Origin: Azospirillum sp. B510
Lineage (GTDB): Bacteria > Pseudomonadota > Alphaproteobacteria > Azospirillales > Azospirillaceae
Direction of reading: 5' to 3'
DNA length: 64,000 nt
Assembly (NCBI RefSeq): GCF_000010725.1
Contig: NC_013855.1
Location: forward strand, 62,001 to 126,000
The position numbers and the translations under genes were made by a program. A model generated the notes under the pieces. That model searched no databases. It was not told the DNA's origin and saw only the letters and a program-made list of their open reading frames with translations. Every line of letters starts with the position of its first letter. Position 1 is the first letter of the stretch. Below, piece by piece: positions 55,259 to 64,000 of this stretch.

Positions 55259-56824
55259 ATGGTCGATGTGACGAGGCGCCAGCTTCTGGCCGCCGGAGCG
55301 GCACTCGGTGTCGCCGGCACCGGCTTCTCGCTGCCGGTTCTCGCCCAGTCCGAGACGGGAGCGGGCCGCAAAAGCATCACGCTGGCGCTGCCGCGCGACG
55401 TGCAGCCGCCCTTCGATCCGCTGAATCGGCTGAGCTATCCGGAGGGCAACATCCTGCGCGCCGTCCTGCAGGGGCTGATCGCCTTCAAGCCCGGCAGCTT
55501 CGAATGGGAACTGTCAGCGGCCAAGCGCATCGAACAGGTGTCGGACACCGTCATCGAGTTCGAGTTGAAACCCGGTCTGCAATTCCACGACGGTTTCGGC
55601 GAGCTGACCGCCGACGACGTGAAGTTCTCCTTCGAACGGGCGATCAAGCCCGGACCCGACGGCAAGCTTCCGCTGCATGGCAAGGATCTGTCGGCGCTGG
55701 AGGAGGTCGAGGTCACCGGCACCCACACCGGCCGCATCAAGCTGAAGACCCCGGCCCCGGCGCTGTGGCAGGTTGTGCTGCCCGACAATTCCGGCCTGAT
55801 CATCTCGCGCAAGGCGTTCGAGGCCGGGGCCTACCGCGCCGACCAGCCGACGAAGGTCATCGGCACCGGGCCCTACCGGCTGGCGGAATGGCGGCCCAAC
55901 GAGCGTGTCGTCCTGCGCGCCAACCCGGACTTCCAGGGGCCGAAGCCCGGCTTCGAGGAGATCGTCCTCCGCCCGGTGCGCGACTCCAAGACAGCCGAGC
56001 TGGCCTTCCGCGCCGACGAGCTGCAATTCACCGCCATCGAGCCGGCGAACGCCGCCGATGTCGGCAAGATACCGGGTACGAAGATCCTCAAGCAGGATTC
56101 GATCAACTTCGTGTGGGTCGGCATCAATGTCGAGAAGGCGCCCTTCACAGACCTTCGCGTCCGTCAGGCGATCCGTCTTGCCATCGACGTCGATCAGGTG
56201 ATCGAAGGCGCCTACAACGGCGCGGTCGGCCGGGCCTATGCCCCGGTGGCGCCGGGGCTGCTCGGCTATTGGAAGGACGCGCCGCGCCGTGCCCGCGATG
56301 TCGCCGCGGCGAAGAAGCTGCTGGCCGAGGCCGGCGTCTCCGGCCTGCGCACCCGGCTGACCCTGCTCAACAAACCGGCCTACCAGAATGCCGGCATCAT
56401 CATCCAGGCGCAGCTTGCCGAGGTCGGGATCACGCTGGACCTCGACGTGCAGGAGGGCGGCAGCTATTGGTCGGCCGGCAACGGCGAGACCGGCAAGACC
56501 CTGGAGCTGTCGCTCCAGCGCTTCGGCGGCAAGGCCGACCCGTCCTTCCAGCTGCAATGGTTCACCGCCGCCCAGATCGGCAGCTGGAACTGGCAGCGCT
56601 GGAACAACCCGGACTATGACGCGCTGTTCGCCAAGGCGGGCGCCATCACCGACGCGGCCGAACGCGGCCGGCTCTACATTGAGGCGCAGAAACTGATCGA
56701 CGAGTCCGCCGCCTTCATCTGGCTGACCCACGAGGTCAACGTCTATGCGCTGAAGGACTGGCTGGTGCCGGGCATCCTGCCCAACGGCGACGACCAGCTG
56801 TTCAACCGATTCGGCGCGGCCTGA
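55259..56824 (+). CDS. family 5 solute-binding protein of a peptide-type ABC transporter
   Basis: The 521-residue periplasmic protein has a twin-arginine-type leader (TRRQLLAAGAALGVAG, processing near VLAQ). Body features of SBP_bac_5 are ADDVKFSFERAIKPG, GTGPYRLAEWRPNERVVLRA and FTDLRVRQAIRLAIDVDQVI. AGGAAGGA precedes ATG 55259. It heads the complete operon to 61600 and is the intact counterpart of the fragment at 15405-16147. The ligand is unknown; given the location, a sulfur-containing peptide, thioether or glutathione-like compound is plausible. Confidence 0.88.
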   Translation: MVDVTRRQLLAAGAALGVAGTGFSLPVLAQSETGAGRKSITLALPRDVQPPFDPLNRLSYPEGNILRAVLQGLIAFKPGSFEWELSAAKRIEQVSDTVIEFELKPGLQFHDGFGELTADDVKFSFERAIKPGPDGKLPLHGKDLSALEEVEVTGTHTGRIKLKTPAPALWQVVLPDNSGLIISRKAFEAGAYRADQPTKVIGTGPYRLAEWRPNERVVLRANPDFQGPKPGFEEIVLRPVRDSKTAELAFRADELQFTAIEPANAADVGKIPGTKILKQDSINFVWVGINVEKAPFTDLRVRQAIRLAIDVDQVIEGAYNGAVGRAYAPVAPGLLGYWKDAPRRARDVAAAKKLLAEAGVSGLRTRLTLLNKPAYQNAGIIIQAQLAEVGITLDLDVQEGGSYWSAGNGETGKTLELSLQRFGGKADPSFQLQWFTAAQIGSWNWQRWNNPDYDALFAKAGAITDAAERGRLYIEAQKLIDESAAFIWLTHEVNVYALKDWLVPGILPNGDDQLFNRFGAA

Positions 56825-56826
56825 TC

Positions 56827-57798
56827 GTGGCCGGAGCCATGCCGGCGATCCTGCGGCATGCCGGGCAACGCCTTGCCACGACCCTGCTGGTCCTGATCGG
56901 GGCGGTCGCCCTGCTGTTCGTGCTGACCCTGTTCATTTCCGGCAACCCGGCGCAGGTGCTGCTCGGCCCCCGCGCCACACCGGAGGCGGTGCGGGCCTTC
57001 GCCGAGGCGATGGGGCTCGACCGGCCGGTGCATGAGCGCTTCGCCCTGTTCCTGTGGAACGTGCTGCGCGGCGACCTCGGCACCGACGTGGTGTCGGGCC
57101 GCCCGGTGGCGACGCTGGTCGCCGAGGTGCTGCCCTACACCGTCACCCTGACGCTGTCGGCCATCGCCATCGCCGTGCTGTTCGGCGTGCCGCTCGGCTG
57201 CTACGCGGCGACGCATCCGGGCAGTGCCCTGGACCGCGCGACGGCGGCGGTCAGCATCGGCTTCATCGCCATCCCGAACTTCGTGGTGGCGATCCTGCTG
57301 CTGCTGGTCTTCTCCATCTGGCTCGACTGGTTCCCGGTGTTGGGCGTCAGCCGGTCGGGCGATCTGAGCGACCAGCTCGCCCGGCTGGTCCTGCCGGCGC
57401 TGTCGCTGGCGCTCACCTGGATCGGCTACATCGCCCGGCTGCTGCGCGCCTCGCTGCTGGAGGTGCTGGGCGAGGCGCACATCCGCACCTTGCGCGCCTA
57501 TGGCGTGCCGGACCGGACGATTGTCTACAAATACGCGCTGAAGCCGGCGGCCATCCCGACGGTGGCGATTCTCGGGCTGGGCATCGGCCGGCTGCTCGGC
57601 GGCGCCATCTTCGCCGAGATCGTCTTCGCCCGGCCGGGCATCGGCACGCTGGTCTACGACGCCATCTCGTCGCGCAACTACCCGGTGGTGCAGGCCTGCG
57701 TGCTGGTGGTCGTCGCGCTGTTCACCCTGACCAACTTGGCGGTCGATCTCAGCTACGCCTGGCTCGACCCGCGCATCCGCAAGGCGGGGGACCGCTGA
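56827..57798 (+). CDS. ABC transporter permease, DppB-type
   Basis: The 323-residue inner-membrane permease (GTG 56827, or ATG 56839) starts 2 bp after the binding-protein stop. Features include six spans, RFALFLWNVLRGDLGTDVVS and LAEIVFARPGIGTLVYDAIS. The EAA loop is LRAYGVPDRTIVYKYALKPA. Its stop overlaps the next start (TGATG). Confidence 0.88.
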   Translation: MAGAMPAILRHAGQRLATTLLVLIGAVALLFVLTLFISGNPAQVLLGPRATPEAVRAFAEAMGLDRPVHERFALFLWNVLRGDLGTDVVSGRPVATLVAEVLPYTVTLTLSAIAIAVLFGVPLGCYAATHPGSALDRATAAVSIGFIAIPNFVVAILLLLVFSIWLDWFPVLGVSRSGDLSDQLARLVLPALSLALTWIGYIARLLRASLLEVLGEAHIRTLRAYGVPDRTIVYKYALKPAAIPTVAILGLGIGRLLGGAIFAEIVFARPGIGTLVYDAISSRNYPVVQACVLVVVALFTLTNLAVDLSYAWLDPRIRKAGDR

Positions 57799-58634
57799 TG
57801 CGCGCCGTTCTGGACCGCGTCTGGCGCGACCCGGGCGGGCGCGTCGGGCTGCTGCTGGTCGCGGCGGTGCTGCTGCTTGGCCTCGCCGGGCCGCTGCTGG
57901 TGCCGCAAGACCCCAACAAGCTCAACATCCTGGCCCGCTTCGGCGGGCCGTCGGCGGCGCATTGGCTGGGCACCGACCATCTCGGCCGCGACCTGCTGAG
58001 CCGGATCGCCGACGGCGGGCGGGTGGCGCTGCTGGTGGCGCTCTCGACCATCGCCGTGGCGCTGGCCGCCGGCACCCTGCTCGGCATCGCCGCCGCCTAC
58101 GCGCCGCCGGGGGCTGAGCGGGCGATCCTCGCCGCCTTCGACATCGTCAGCGCCTTTCCCATCGTCGTCTTCGCGCTGGCGGTGGTGGCGCTGATGGGGC
58201 CGGGGCTGGACAAGGTGATCCTGATCGTCGCCGTGACGCTGGTCCCGCATTTCGGGCGGGTGGCGCGGGCACAGACTCTGAGCCTGCGCAACAGTCCCTT
58301 CCTGGAGGCCGAGCGCGTGCTCGGCGCCTCGCCGCTGCGAATCACGCTGCATCATCTGGTGCCCAACATCCTGGGGCCGCTGGTGGTGCTGGCCAGCATG
58401 GACGTGCCCGTCGTCATCACCATCGAGGCGGGCCTGAGCTTCCTCGGCGTCGGGGTGCCGCCGCCGCGGGCGAGCTGGGGAACGCTGCTGCATGACGGCT
58501 ACACCACCCTGTCGCAATCGCCCTGGCCGGTGATCGCCGCAGGTGCTGTGCTGACGCTGGCGACGCTGGGCTTCACCCTGTTCGGTGAAGCGTTGCGCGA
58601 CGCCATAGACCCGAAGCTGAGGACCGAACCGTGA
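57798..58634 (+). CDS. ABC transporter permease, DppC-type
   Basis: The 278-residue permease has the diagnostic HWLGTDHLGRDLLSRIADGG, EAA loop AERVLGASPLRITLHHLVPN and ITIEAGLSFLGVGVPPPRAS. Unlike the 18365 paralogue it has a short N terminus. It overlaps both neighbours by a few bases, indicating coupled translation. Confidence 0.88.
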   Translation: MRAVLDRVWRDPGGRVGLLLVAAVLLLGLAGPLLVPQDPNKLNILARFGGPSAAHWLGTDHLGRDLLSRIADGGRVALLVALSTIAVALAAGTLLGIAAAYAPPGAERAILAAFDIVSAFPIVVFALAVVALMGPGLDKVILIVAVTLVPHFGRVARAQTLSLRNSPFLEAERVLGASPLRITLHHLVPNILGPLVVLASMDVPVVITIEAGLSFLGVGVPPPRASWGTLLHDGYTTLSQSPWPVIAAGAVLTLATLGFTLFGEALRDAIDPKLRTEP

Positions 58635-59617
58635 CCGCTTCCCCGCAAGAAGCGGAGCCGCTGATCGCCATCCGCAACCTGTCGGTTTCCTTCGCGACCG
58701 GCGCCGGCCCGGCCGACGTGCTGTGCAACGTGTCGCTCGATCTCGGGCGTGGGCGGGTGGTCGGGCTGGTCGGGGAATCCGGCTCGGGCAAATCGACCCT
58801 GGCCTCGGCCATTCCGCGCCTGCTGCCGCGCAACCTGTCGCGGCTGGAGGGCACGATTCGCTATGACGGGCGCGACCTGCTGGCGCTGCCGGACCGCGAA
58901 CTGGCGACGCTGCGCGGCACCCGCTTCGCGATGATCTTCCAGGACCCGATGGCGGCGCTGAACCCGGTCTTCCGCATCGGCACCCAGCTGGTCGATCTGC
59001 AACGCGCCAAGCGCCCACGTGAGTCGCGGCGCGCCCTGCTGGCGCGGGCGGCGGCGATGCTGGCGCGCGTCGGCATTCCGGACGCGGAGCGGCGGCTGTC
59101 CGACTACCCGCACCAGTTCAGCGGCGGCATGCGCCAGCGGATCATGATTGCCGCCGCCCTGCTTGCCGAGCCCGACCTGCTGATCGCCGACGAACCGACC
59201 ACCGCGCTCGACCCCACCATCGAGGGCCAGATCGTCGCCCTGATCGAGGAGCTTCGCCAGGAGTATCAAGGCACGATCCTGCTGATCGCGCACAGCCTGG
59301 GGCTGGTGTCGCAGCTGTGCGACGACGTGGCGGTGCTCTATGCCGGAACGCTGGTGGAGAGCGGCCCGGCCGCCGCCGTCCTGGGCGATCCCCGCCACCC
59401 CTACACCCGCGCGCTGCTGGCCTGCGAGCTCGGCGTCGACGTTGCCCGCCGCGCCACGCTGGCCTCGATCCCCGGCGAGGTGCCGGACGTGACGCGCATC
59501 CCGCCGGGCTGCGTCTTCGCCCCGCGCTGCCCGCAGGCGGCGGAGCCCTGCCGTGCGGCGGTGCCGCCGCTGCGCGCGCTCGGCGACGGCCGCTCCGTCG
59601 CCTGCGCCCTGGTCTGA
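58631..59617 (+). CDS. ABC transporter ATPase, DppD-type
   Basis: The 328-residue ATPase starts at GTG 58631, overlapping the permease stop. Walker A is [13 protein letters not shown], signature [16 protein letters not shown] and Walker [16 protein letters not shown]. The C-terminal [15 protein letters not shown] segment is the oligopeptide-type extension. It functions with the DppF-type partner downstream. Confidence 0.88.
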   Translation: MTASPQEAEPLIAIRNLSVSFATGAGPADVLCNVSLDLGRGRVVGLVGESGSGKSTLASAIPRLLPRNLSRLEGTIRYDGRDLLALPDRELATLRGTRFAMIFQDPMAALNPVFRIGTQLVDLQRAKRPRESRRALLARAAAMLARVGIPDAERRLSDYPHQFSGGMRQRIMIAAALLAEPDLLIADEPTTALDPTIEGQIVALIEELRQEYQGTILLIAHSLGLVSQLCDDVAVLYAGTLVESGPAAAVLGDPRHPYTRALLACELGVDVARRATLASIPGEVPDVTRIPPGCVFAPRCPQAAEPCRAAVPPLRALGDGRSVACALV

Positions 59618-59627
59618 GGAAGGTGCC

Positions 59628-60581
59628 GTGAGCCATCCCCTGTTGTCGCTCGACCGGCTGTCGCTGACTTACGGCACCGTCCCGGCGGTGCGCGCGGTGT
59701 CGTTCGACCTCCATCCCGGCGAGACCCTGAGCGTGGTGGGGGAGAGCGGGGCCGGCAAATCCTCGCTGATCCGCACTATGCTGGGGCTGGTGCCGCCGAC
59801 GGCGGGAACGGTGCGCTTCGACGGGCGCGAGGTCAAAGGCCTGCGCGGGCGCGAGACCAAGGCGTTCCGCCGCGACGCCCAGATGATCTTCCAGGATCCG
59901 GCCGCCGCCCTGTCGCCGCGCATGACCGTCCGCAACTTGCTGGCCGAGCCGCTGCGCATCCATGGCGTGGCGGAGCGGGCGGCATGGCCGAGCGTGCTCG
60001 ACCTGCTGCGGCGGGTCGGGCTGCCGGAAGCGGTGCTGGACAAGCACCCGCACCAGATCAGCGGCGGGCAGGCGCGCCGGGTCGGCATCGCCCGCGCGCT
60101 GGTGCTGCGGCCGCGCCTGCTGGTCGCCGACGAGCCGACCGCCGGGCTCGACCTGTCGGTGCAGGGAGACATCGTCAATCTGCTGGTCGATCTCCAGCGC
60201 GATTTCGGCCTGACCATCCTGATGGTGTCGCACAATCTCGATGTGGTGCGCGCCATGTCCGACCGGGTGCTGGTGCTCTATCTCGGGCGTGCGGTGGAGG
60301 TCGGGCCGGCGGAGCATGTGCTGAACGCCCCTGCGCATCCCTACACGCGGGCGCTGCTGGCCGCGGTCCCCCGCTTCGATCCCGGCAACCGGCACCGCGC
60401 GCCACCCCTGCCCGGCGAGGTGCCCAGTCCGCGCAATCCGCCTTCCGGCTGCGCCTTCCATCCGCGTTGCCCGCTGGCCGATGCGCGCTGCCGCGCCGAG
60501 GAGCCGGCGGAACGCACCCTGGCCGATGGGCGCCGCGTCGCCTGCCACAAACCCCTGCTCGCCTCCCCGGCGGCAGCGTGA
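59628..60581 (+). CDS. ABC transporter ATPase, DppF-type
   Basis: The GTG at 59628 (MSHPLLSLDRLSLTYGTVPA) gives 317 residues. Walker A is GESGAGKSSLIRT, the signature ISGGQARRVGIARALV is slightly unusual (QARR instead of QRQR), and Walker B is LLVADEPTAGLDLSV. CAFHPRCPLADARCR marks the oligopeptide-type C terminus. It completes the transporter. Confidence 0.88.
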   Translation: MSHPLLSLDRLSLTYGTVPAVRAVSFDLHPGETLSVVGESGAGKSSLIRTMLGLVPPTAGTVRFDGREVKGLRGRETKAFRRDAQMIFQDPAAALSPRMTVRNLLAEPLRIHGVAERAAWPSVLDLLRRVGLPEAVLDKHPHQISGGQARRVGIARALVLRPRLLVADEPTAGLDLSVQGDIVNLLVDLQRDFGLTILMVSHNLDVVRAMSDRVLVLYLGRAVEVGPAEHVLNAPAHPYTRALLAAVPRFDPGNRHRAPPLPGEVPSPRNPPSGCAFHPRCPLADARCRAEEPAERTLADGRRVACHKPLLASPAAA

Positions 60582-60595
60582 ACGGAGGTCCCGCG

Positions 60596-61600
60596 ATGGC
60601 GGACATCAGCATTTCCTACCTGAACGGCCCGGATGTCGAACGGCTGGCGCTGACCGACGACGAGATCCTGGTGGCGGTGGAGCAGGTGCTCCACGCCCAG
60701 GGCAGCGGCCGGACAGTGATCGAGCCGCGTGTCCACCTGATCCCCGAAAGCTCGGTCAAGGGGCATTTCAACGTGCTGCGCGGCGTGGTGAAGCCGCTTG
60801 GCGTCGCCGGGGTCAAGGTGGTCGGCGACTTCGTCGACAACTACAAGCGCGGCCTGCCGTCGGAGATGGCGGTGCTGAACCTGTTCGATCCCGAGACCGG
60901 GATGCCGAAGGCCTTCATCGACGCCACCGGCATCACCGAGATGCGCACGGGCGCCGTCACCGCACTGGGCGCCAAGCATCTGGCGCGCAAGGACAGCCGT
61001 ATCCTCGGCCATATCGGCGCGCGCGGCACCGCCTATTGGAATGTCCGACTGCTCGACCGGCTGTTCGACTTCGATGAAATCCGCATCCATTCGCGCCGTC
61101 CCGAAAGCCGCAACGGCTTCGCTGAGCGGCTGTCGCGCGATCTCGGCAAGCCGGTGGTGGCGACGGAGGATTGGGAGACCTGCGTGCGCGGCGCCGACAT
61201 CGTGGTCGAGGCCTCGCGCCTGCCGGAACCGGCACCGCTGCTGAAGACTGAGTGGATCGCCAAGGGGGCGCTGGTCGTGCCCTACGGCACCATGAGCGCG
61301 GTCGAGCTGTCGCTCACCGACATCATGGACAAGATGGTGGTGGACGACTGGGGCCAGTGCCGCAAGGGGCTGCCCTTCGGCGCACTCCGGGGCCATGTCG
61401 ACAGCGGCCGGCTGAGCGAGGAAAACCTGCATGCCGAACTCGGCCAGATCGTCGCGGGCCTGCGGCCGGGCCGCGAGAACGACGAGGAAACCATCCTGTT
61501 CTGGCATCGCGGCCTCAGCCTCAGCGACATCGCGCTCGGCCATGCGCTGCTGGAGAAGGCCGCCCGGCTCGGCGTCGGTCAGACTCTCCGCTTCGCGTGA
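60596..61600 (+). CDS. ornithine cyclodeaminase/mu-crystallin family protein
   Basis: The 334-residue NAD(P)-dependent protein has VEPRVHLIPESSVKGHFNVL-type N-terminal segments, MRTGAVTALGAKHLARKDSR and the dinucleotide region LGHIGARGTAYWNVRLLDRL. The family includes ornithine cyclodeaminase, alanine dehydrogenase and ketimine/imine reductases. It is the last gene of the peptide-type ABC operon, 14 bp after the ATPase gene, so it probably acts on the imported compound or its imine product; exact chemistry unknown. Confidence 0.82.
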   Translation: MADISISYLNGPDVERLALTDDEILVAVEQVLHAQGSGRTVIEPRVHLIPESSVKGHFNVLRGVVKPLGVAGVKVVGDFVDNYKRGLPSEMAVLNLFDPETGMPKAFIDATGITEMRTGAVTALGAKHLARKDSRILGHIGARGTAYWNVRLLDRLFDFDEIRIHSRRPESRNGFAERLSRDLGKPVVATEDWETCVRGADIVVEASRLPEPAPLLKTEWIAKGALVVPYGTMSAVELSLTDIMDKMVVDDWGQCRKGLPFGALRGHVDSGRLSEENLHAELGQIVAGLRPGRENDEETILFWHRGLSLSDIALGHALLEKAARLGVGQTLRFA

Positions 61601-61632
61601 TGGGCGCTTCGCCTGATCGCCCCTTCGCCCGA

Positions 61633-62568
61633 TCAATGGGTGAAGGGGTGGGGCGGCTGGTGGTGCGGGGTGAACAGATAGCGCCGGGCCACCTCGCCGT
61701 ACCCCTGATAGACCAGACCGCCGTTGCGGGCGATCAACGCATCCCGGTTCGCACGGTAATAGGCGGGAATGGCGTACCAGGGCAGGTCGGGCCGCAGATG
61801 ATGGACGACATGCAGGTTGTTGTGGAGGAACAGCAGTCCGAACAGCGGCGAGCGCTCGACGATGGCGGTGCGGTGGTCGCTGTCCTCGGCCGCGCGGTGC
61901 TCGGCGAAGGAGCGGACCAGGGCCAGGGCGAAACCCGGATAGACATAGAGCAGCGCATAGGCCCACAGCGGAATCCCGCAGACCAGCGACACCCACGCCG
62001 CGACCGCCAGCGCCGCAGCGCCATGCGTCAGCCAGATGGTCCAGGCTTCGCGGTCGCCGCGCGCCAGCGGACCCGCCTCGCCGCGCAGGAAGCCGGCGAT
62101 GGCAATGGCCGGGCCAATCGTCAAACGGCCGGCCAGCGTGTTGTCGACCCGCAGAAGGGCGCGTGCCAACGGTCCGCTCCCCGCCCAATGCGCCATGGTG
62201 ACGTAGCGCGATTCGGGATCCTCGACCGGATCGGTCAGCCACTCTTCGCGGTGATGGGTCGTGTGCGACTGGCGGTAACGCTCATAGGGAAGCCAGAGGC
62301 TGAGCGGGGCGAAGCCCAGCGCCGCATTGATCCTCGCCGAACGGGTCGGGTGGCCGTGGATCACCTCGTGCTGCAACGACATGTGCCAAGCGATCAGCCA
62401 GGATCCCAGCGGCAGCACCACCCACCAGGGCAATTCACGGTCGAACCATGTCAGCAGTCCCCAGCCTCCGTAAACGACCAACGCCAGCCCCCAGGTCGGC
62501 GCTTCCGGCAGGCCGCGCCAGCTTGCCCCTCGGCTGGACGGTGCAACCACGTCGGTCATGAATCTCAT
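61633..62568 (-). CDS. membrane fatty-acid-desaturase-type protein
   Basis: The 311-residue membrane di-iron protein has the three His boxes HEVIHGH, HTTHH and HVVHH (NNLHVVHH) and at least four membrane spans. The short form with SLQHEVIHGHPTRSARINAA resembles beta-carotene hydroxylase/fatty acid desaturase group members. It stands alone on the minus strand, converging on the previous operon; ATG 62559 is an alternative start. No link to sulfur metabolism is evident. Confidence 0.85.
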   Translation of the reverse strand: MRFMTDVVAPSSRGASWRGLPEAPTWGLALVVYGGWGLLTWFDRELPWWVVLPLGSWLIAWHMSLQHEVIHGHPTRSARINAALGFAPLSLWLPYERYRQSHTTHHREEWLTDPVEDPESRYVTMAHWAGSGPLARALLRVDNTLAGRLTIGPAIAIAGFLRGEAGPLARGDREAWTIWLTHGAAALAVAAWVSLVCGIPLWAYALLYVYPGFALALVRSFAEHRAAEDSDHRTAIVERSPLFGLLFLHNNLHVVHHLRPDLPWYAIPAYYRANRDALIARNGGLVYQGYGEVARRYLFTPHHQPPHPFTH

Positions 62569-62609
62569 CCTCCAATTTCCGTTTTATCTTCCAAGGGCGG
62601 GGTAGGGAG

Positions 62610-63683
62610 TCATCGTTGCAGCCGGCGCTCCAGCCACAGGCTGTAGCGGGAGGCGGCGACGCAGACCGTCAGGTAGATCAGCGCCACGAAACCGAACGCC
62701 TCGTCATAAAAGCCGAGCCATGCCGGGTCCTTGGCGGCGGTGCGCGCGGTGTTCAGCAGGTCGAACAGGCCGATGACGATGATCAGCGTGGTGTCCTGGA
62801 AGAGACCTATCGCCAGCGTCACGATGGAGGGGATCACCGTCCTGAGCGCCTGCGGCAGGATCACCAATCGCATCGATTGCCAGTAGCCGAGCCCCAGCGC
62901 CTGGGCGGCTTCGTATTGACCCGCCGGGATGGACTGAAGGCCGGCGCGGATGATCTCGGCCAGATAGGCCGAGACGAACAGGATGATGGCGATCTGCGCC
63001 CGCAGCAGCTTGTCGATGGCGGCGCCGGCGGGCAGCATCAGCGGCAGAAGCAGGGTCGCGACATAAAGGACAGCGATCAACGGCACGCCGCGCGTCACCT
63101 CGATGAACAGGACGGCCAGCGTCCGCACCCCGCCCATGGCGCTGCGCCGGGCGAGCGCCAGCAGCACCGCCAGCGGAAAGGCGCCGACCAGCCCGACGAC
63201 GGCGAGCAGCAGGCTGACCGGCAGGCCGCTCCAGCGCTCGGTCGGCACCGCCGGCCCGCCGGGGCCGCCGGTCAGCAGCAGCAGGGCGGCGGCCAGCCCG
63301 AAGAGCCAAAGCCCCAGCGTCGCCCGCCGCCAGAACAGCGGCATGCCGCTGACCCCGGCCAGCGCCAGCAGGATGGCGCCGGCCGCCGCCGGGCGCCATT
63401 GCCGGTCCAGGTCATAGAAGCCGAACAGGATGTAGCGCAGCTTCTCGCCGATGAAGGCCCAGCAGGCACCGGCCGCGTCGGCGCAGCGGTCGGCCGGCCC
63501 CACCCACACGGCGTCCAGCAGCGTCCAGCGCAGCAGCGGCGGCACCGTCCAGCCCAGAAGGGCGAGGCAGCCGAGCGTCACCGCGGCATTCAGCGGCGTG
63601 CCGAACAGGCCGCTCCACAGCCGCCGCCAGCGTGGCTCGGGCAGCGACGCCGGCGGGGCGCTTTGCAGAACGCCGTCGGTCAT
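62610..63683 (-). CDS. aapM: general L-amino acid ABC permease AapM-like
   Basis: The 357-residue permease has the long N-terminal part of AapM-type proteins (DAAGACWAFIGEKLRYILFG), then VSLLLAVVGLVGAFPLAVLL, the signature LFIEVTRGVPLIAVLYVATL and EAA loop EIIRAGLQSIPAGQYEAAQA. The start ATG 63683 overlaps the upstream gene stop by 4 bp. It works with the AapQ-like permease. The matching ATPase is not directly downstream within this window. Confidence 0.8.
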   Translation of the reverse strand: MTDGVLQSAPPASLPEPRWRRLWSGLFGTPLNAAVTLGCLALLGWTVPPLLRWTLLDAVWVGPADRCADAAGACWAFIGEKLRYILFGFYDLDRQWRPAAAGAILLALAGVSGMPLFWRRATLGLWLFGLAAALLLLTGGPGGPAVPTERWSGLPVSLLLAVVGLVGAFPLAVLLALARRSAMGGVRTLAVLFIEVTRGVPLIAVLYVATLLLPLMLPAGAAIDKLLRAQIAIILFVSAYLAEIIRAGLQSIPAGQYEAAQALGLGYWQSMRLVILPQALRTVIPSIVTLAIGLFQDTTLIIVIGLFDLLNTARTAAKDPAWLGFYDEAFGFVALIYLTVCVAASRYSLWLERRLQR

Positions 63684-64000
63684 CGCGCCCCCCTCGCCGC
63701 GAGGCGGCGGTTGTAGAGGTTCATCGCGACGGAGACCGCGAGATTCATCGTCAGATAGGCGCCCATCATGATCGCCATGGTTTCCAGCACCTGCCCGGTC
63801 TGGTTGGCGCTGGTGTTGATGACGCTGACCAGATCCGGGAAGCCGATCGCGACGGCGAGGCTCGAATTCTTGGTCAGGTTCAGATAGCTGGAGGTCAGCA
63901 GCGGCACGATCACCCGCATGGCCTGCGGCAGCACCACCAGCTGCATGATCCGGCGGCGCGGCAGGCCCAGCGCACGGGCCGCCTCCCACTGTCCGGCCGG
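63680..64000 (-). CDS. aapQ: general L-amino acid ABC permease AapQ-like, 5' part outside the window
   Basis: Only the last 106 residues are present. The frame enters from beyond 64000 with PAGQWEAARALGLPRRRIMQ, the EAA loop, and continues as VLPQAMRVIVPLLTSSYLNL and NTSANQTGQVLETMAIMMGA, typical of AapQ. It is partial only because the window ends; no lesion is visible. It is coupled to aapM by a 4-bp overlap. Confidence 0.78.
   Translation of the reverse strand, partial: PAGQWEAARALGLPRRRIMQLVVLPQAMRVIVPLLTSSYLNLTKNSSLAVAIGFPDLVSVINTSANQTGQVLETMAIMMGAYLTMNLAVSVAMNLYNRRLAARGAR

Overview
This GC-rich window (AT-rich only in promoter gaps) reads like an alphaproteobacterial replicon, most plausibly Azospirillum or a close relative. 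That judgement rests on gene content, codon use and insertion-sequence types; no rRNA or replication gene is present to confirm it. It falls into a mobile/accessory left arm (1 to about 15.4 kb) and a long organosulfur-acquisition region (15.4 to 61.6 kb), ending in a desaturase and the edge of a general amino-acid ABC transporter.

Left arm. An IS5-family element (16-860) lies next to a tRNA-Gln(CTG) gene (973-1046). A 712-residue tyrosine recombinase (1177-3315) follows 130 bp after the tRNA, the layout of a tRNA-integrated island. Small phage/plasmid-like hypothetical genes follow, then an IS1380-family element (4603-6215), more small genes with two strong palindromes, an XRE regulator, and a short set of exported proteins (thioredoxin fold, CAP domain with tandem repeats, CXXCW rhodanese-like lipoprotein, small secreted protein). 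An ISL3-family element (13562-15404) closes the arm. It has perfect inverted ends but no target duplication and cuts genes on both sides, so it marks a rearrangement junction.

Sulfur region. A decapitated peptide/nickel-type ABC operon encodes an SfnB/DszC-like flavin oxidoreductase and a DmoA-like flavin monooxygenase. Convergent to it are three more flavin monooxygenase (LLM) genes and an aldo/keto reductase. Two of these LLM genes carry disabling lesions at homologous positions, and a nearby D-2-hydroxyacid dehydrogenase is cut by an amber codon. Next come a TauT/SsuA-type ABC operon with a threonine-synthase-like PLP enzyme and an LDH2-family dehydrogenase (possibly cysteate/sulfolactate use), a second SsuA-type binding protein with a TauD-type dioxygenase and HAD phosphatase, a PaaK-like ligase, and a polar amino-acid ABC operon carrying an MmgE/PrpD protein and another LLM monooxygenase.

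The highlight is a translationally coupled operon at 49552-45857 (minus strand): a family 2A encapsulin shell protein, a SufS-type cysteine desulfurase with a 225-residue disordered Ala/Pro extension (predicted cargo), and serine acetyltransferase CysE. This links organosulfur uptake to cysteine synthesis and to a protein nanocompartment that would mobilise sulfur from cysteine. Downstream are a PAS-GGDEF-EAL protein, an XRE-cupin regulator, an aromatic-ammonia-lyase homologue lacking the Ala-Ser-Gly cofactor triad, a PhnD-like protein, and a second, intact dipeptide-type ABC operon with an ornithine-cyclodeaminase-like enzyme.

A recurrent AT-rich site (TCTA-n-TAG followed by TTAATAGGAAAA-like sequence) lies in at least five of the AT-rich gaps of the sulfur region, including in front of the XRE-cupin gene. 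It suggests one regulon with a resident candidate regulator.
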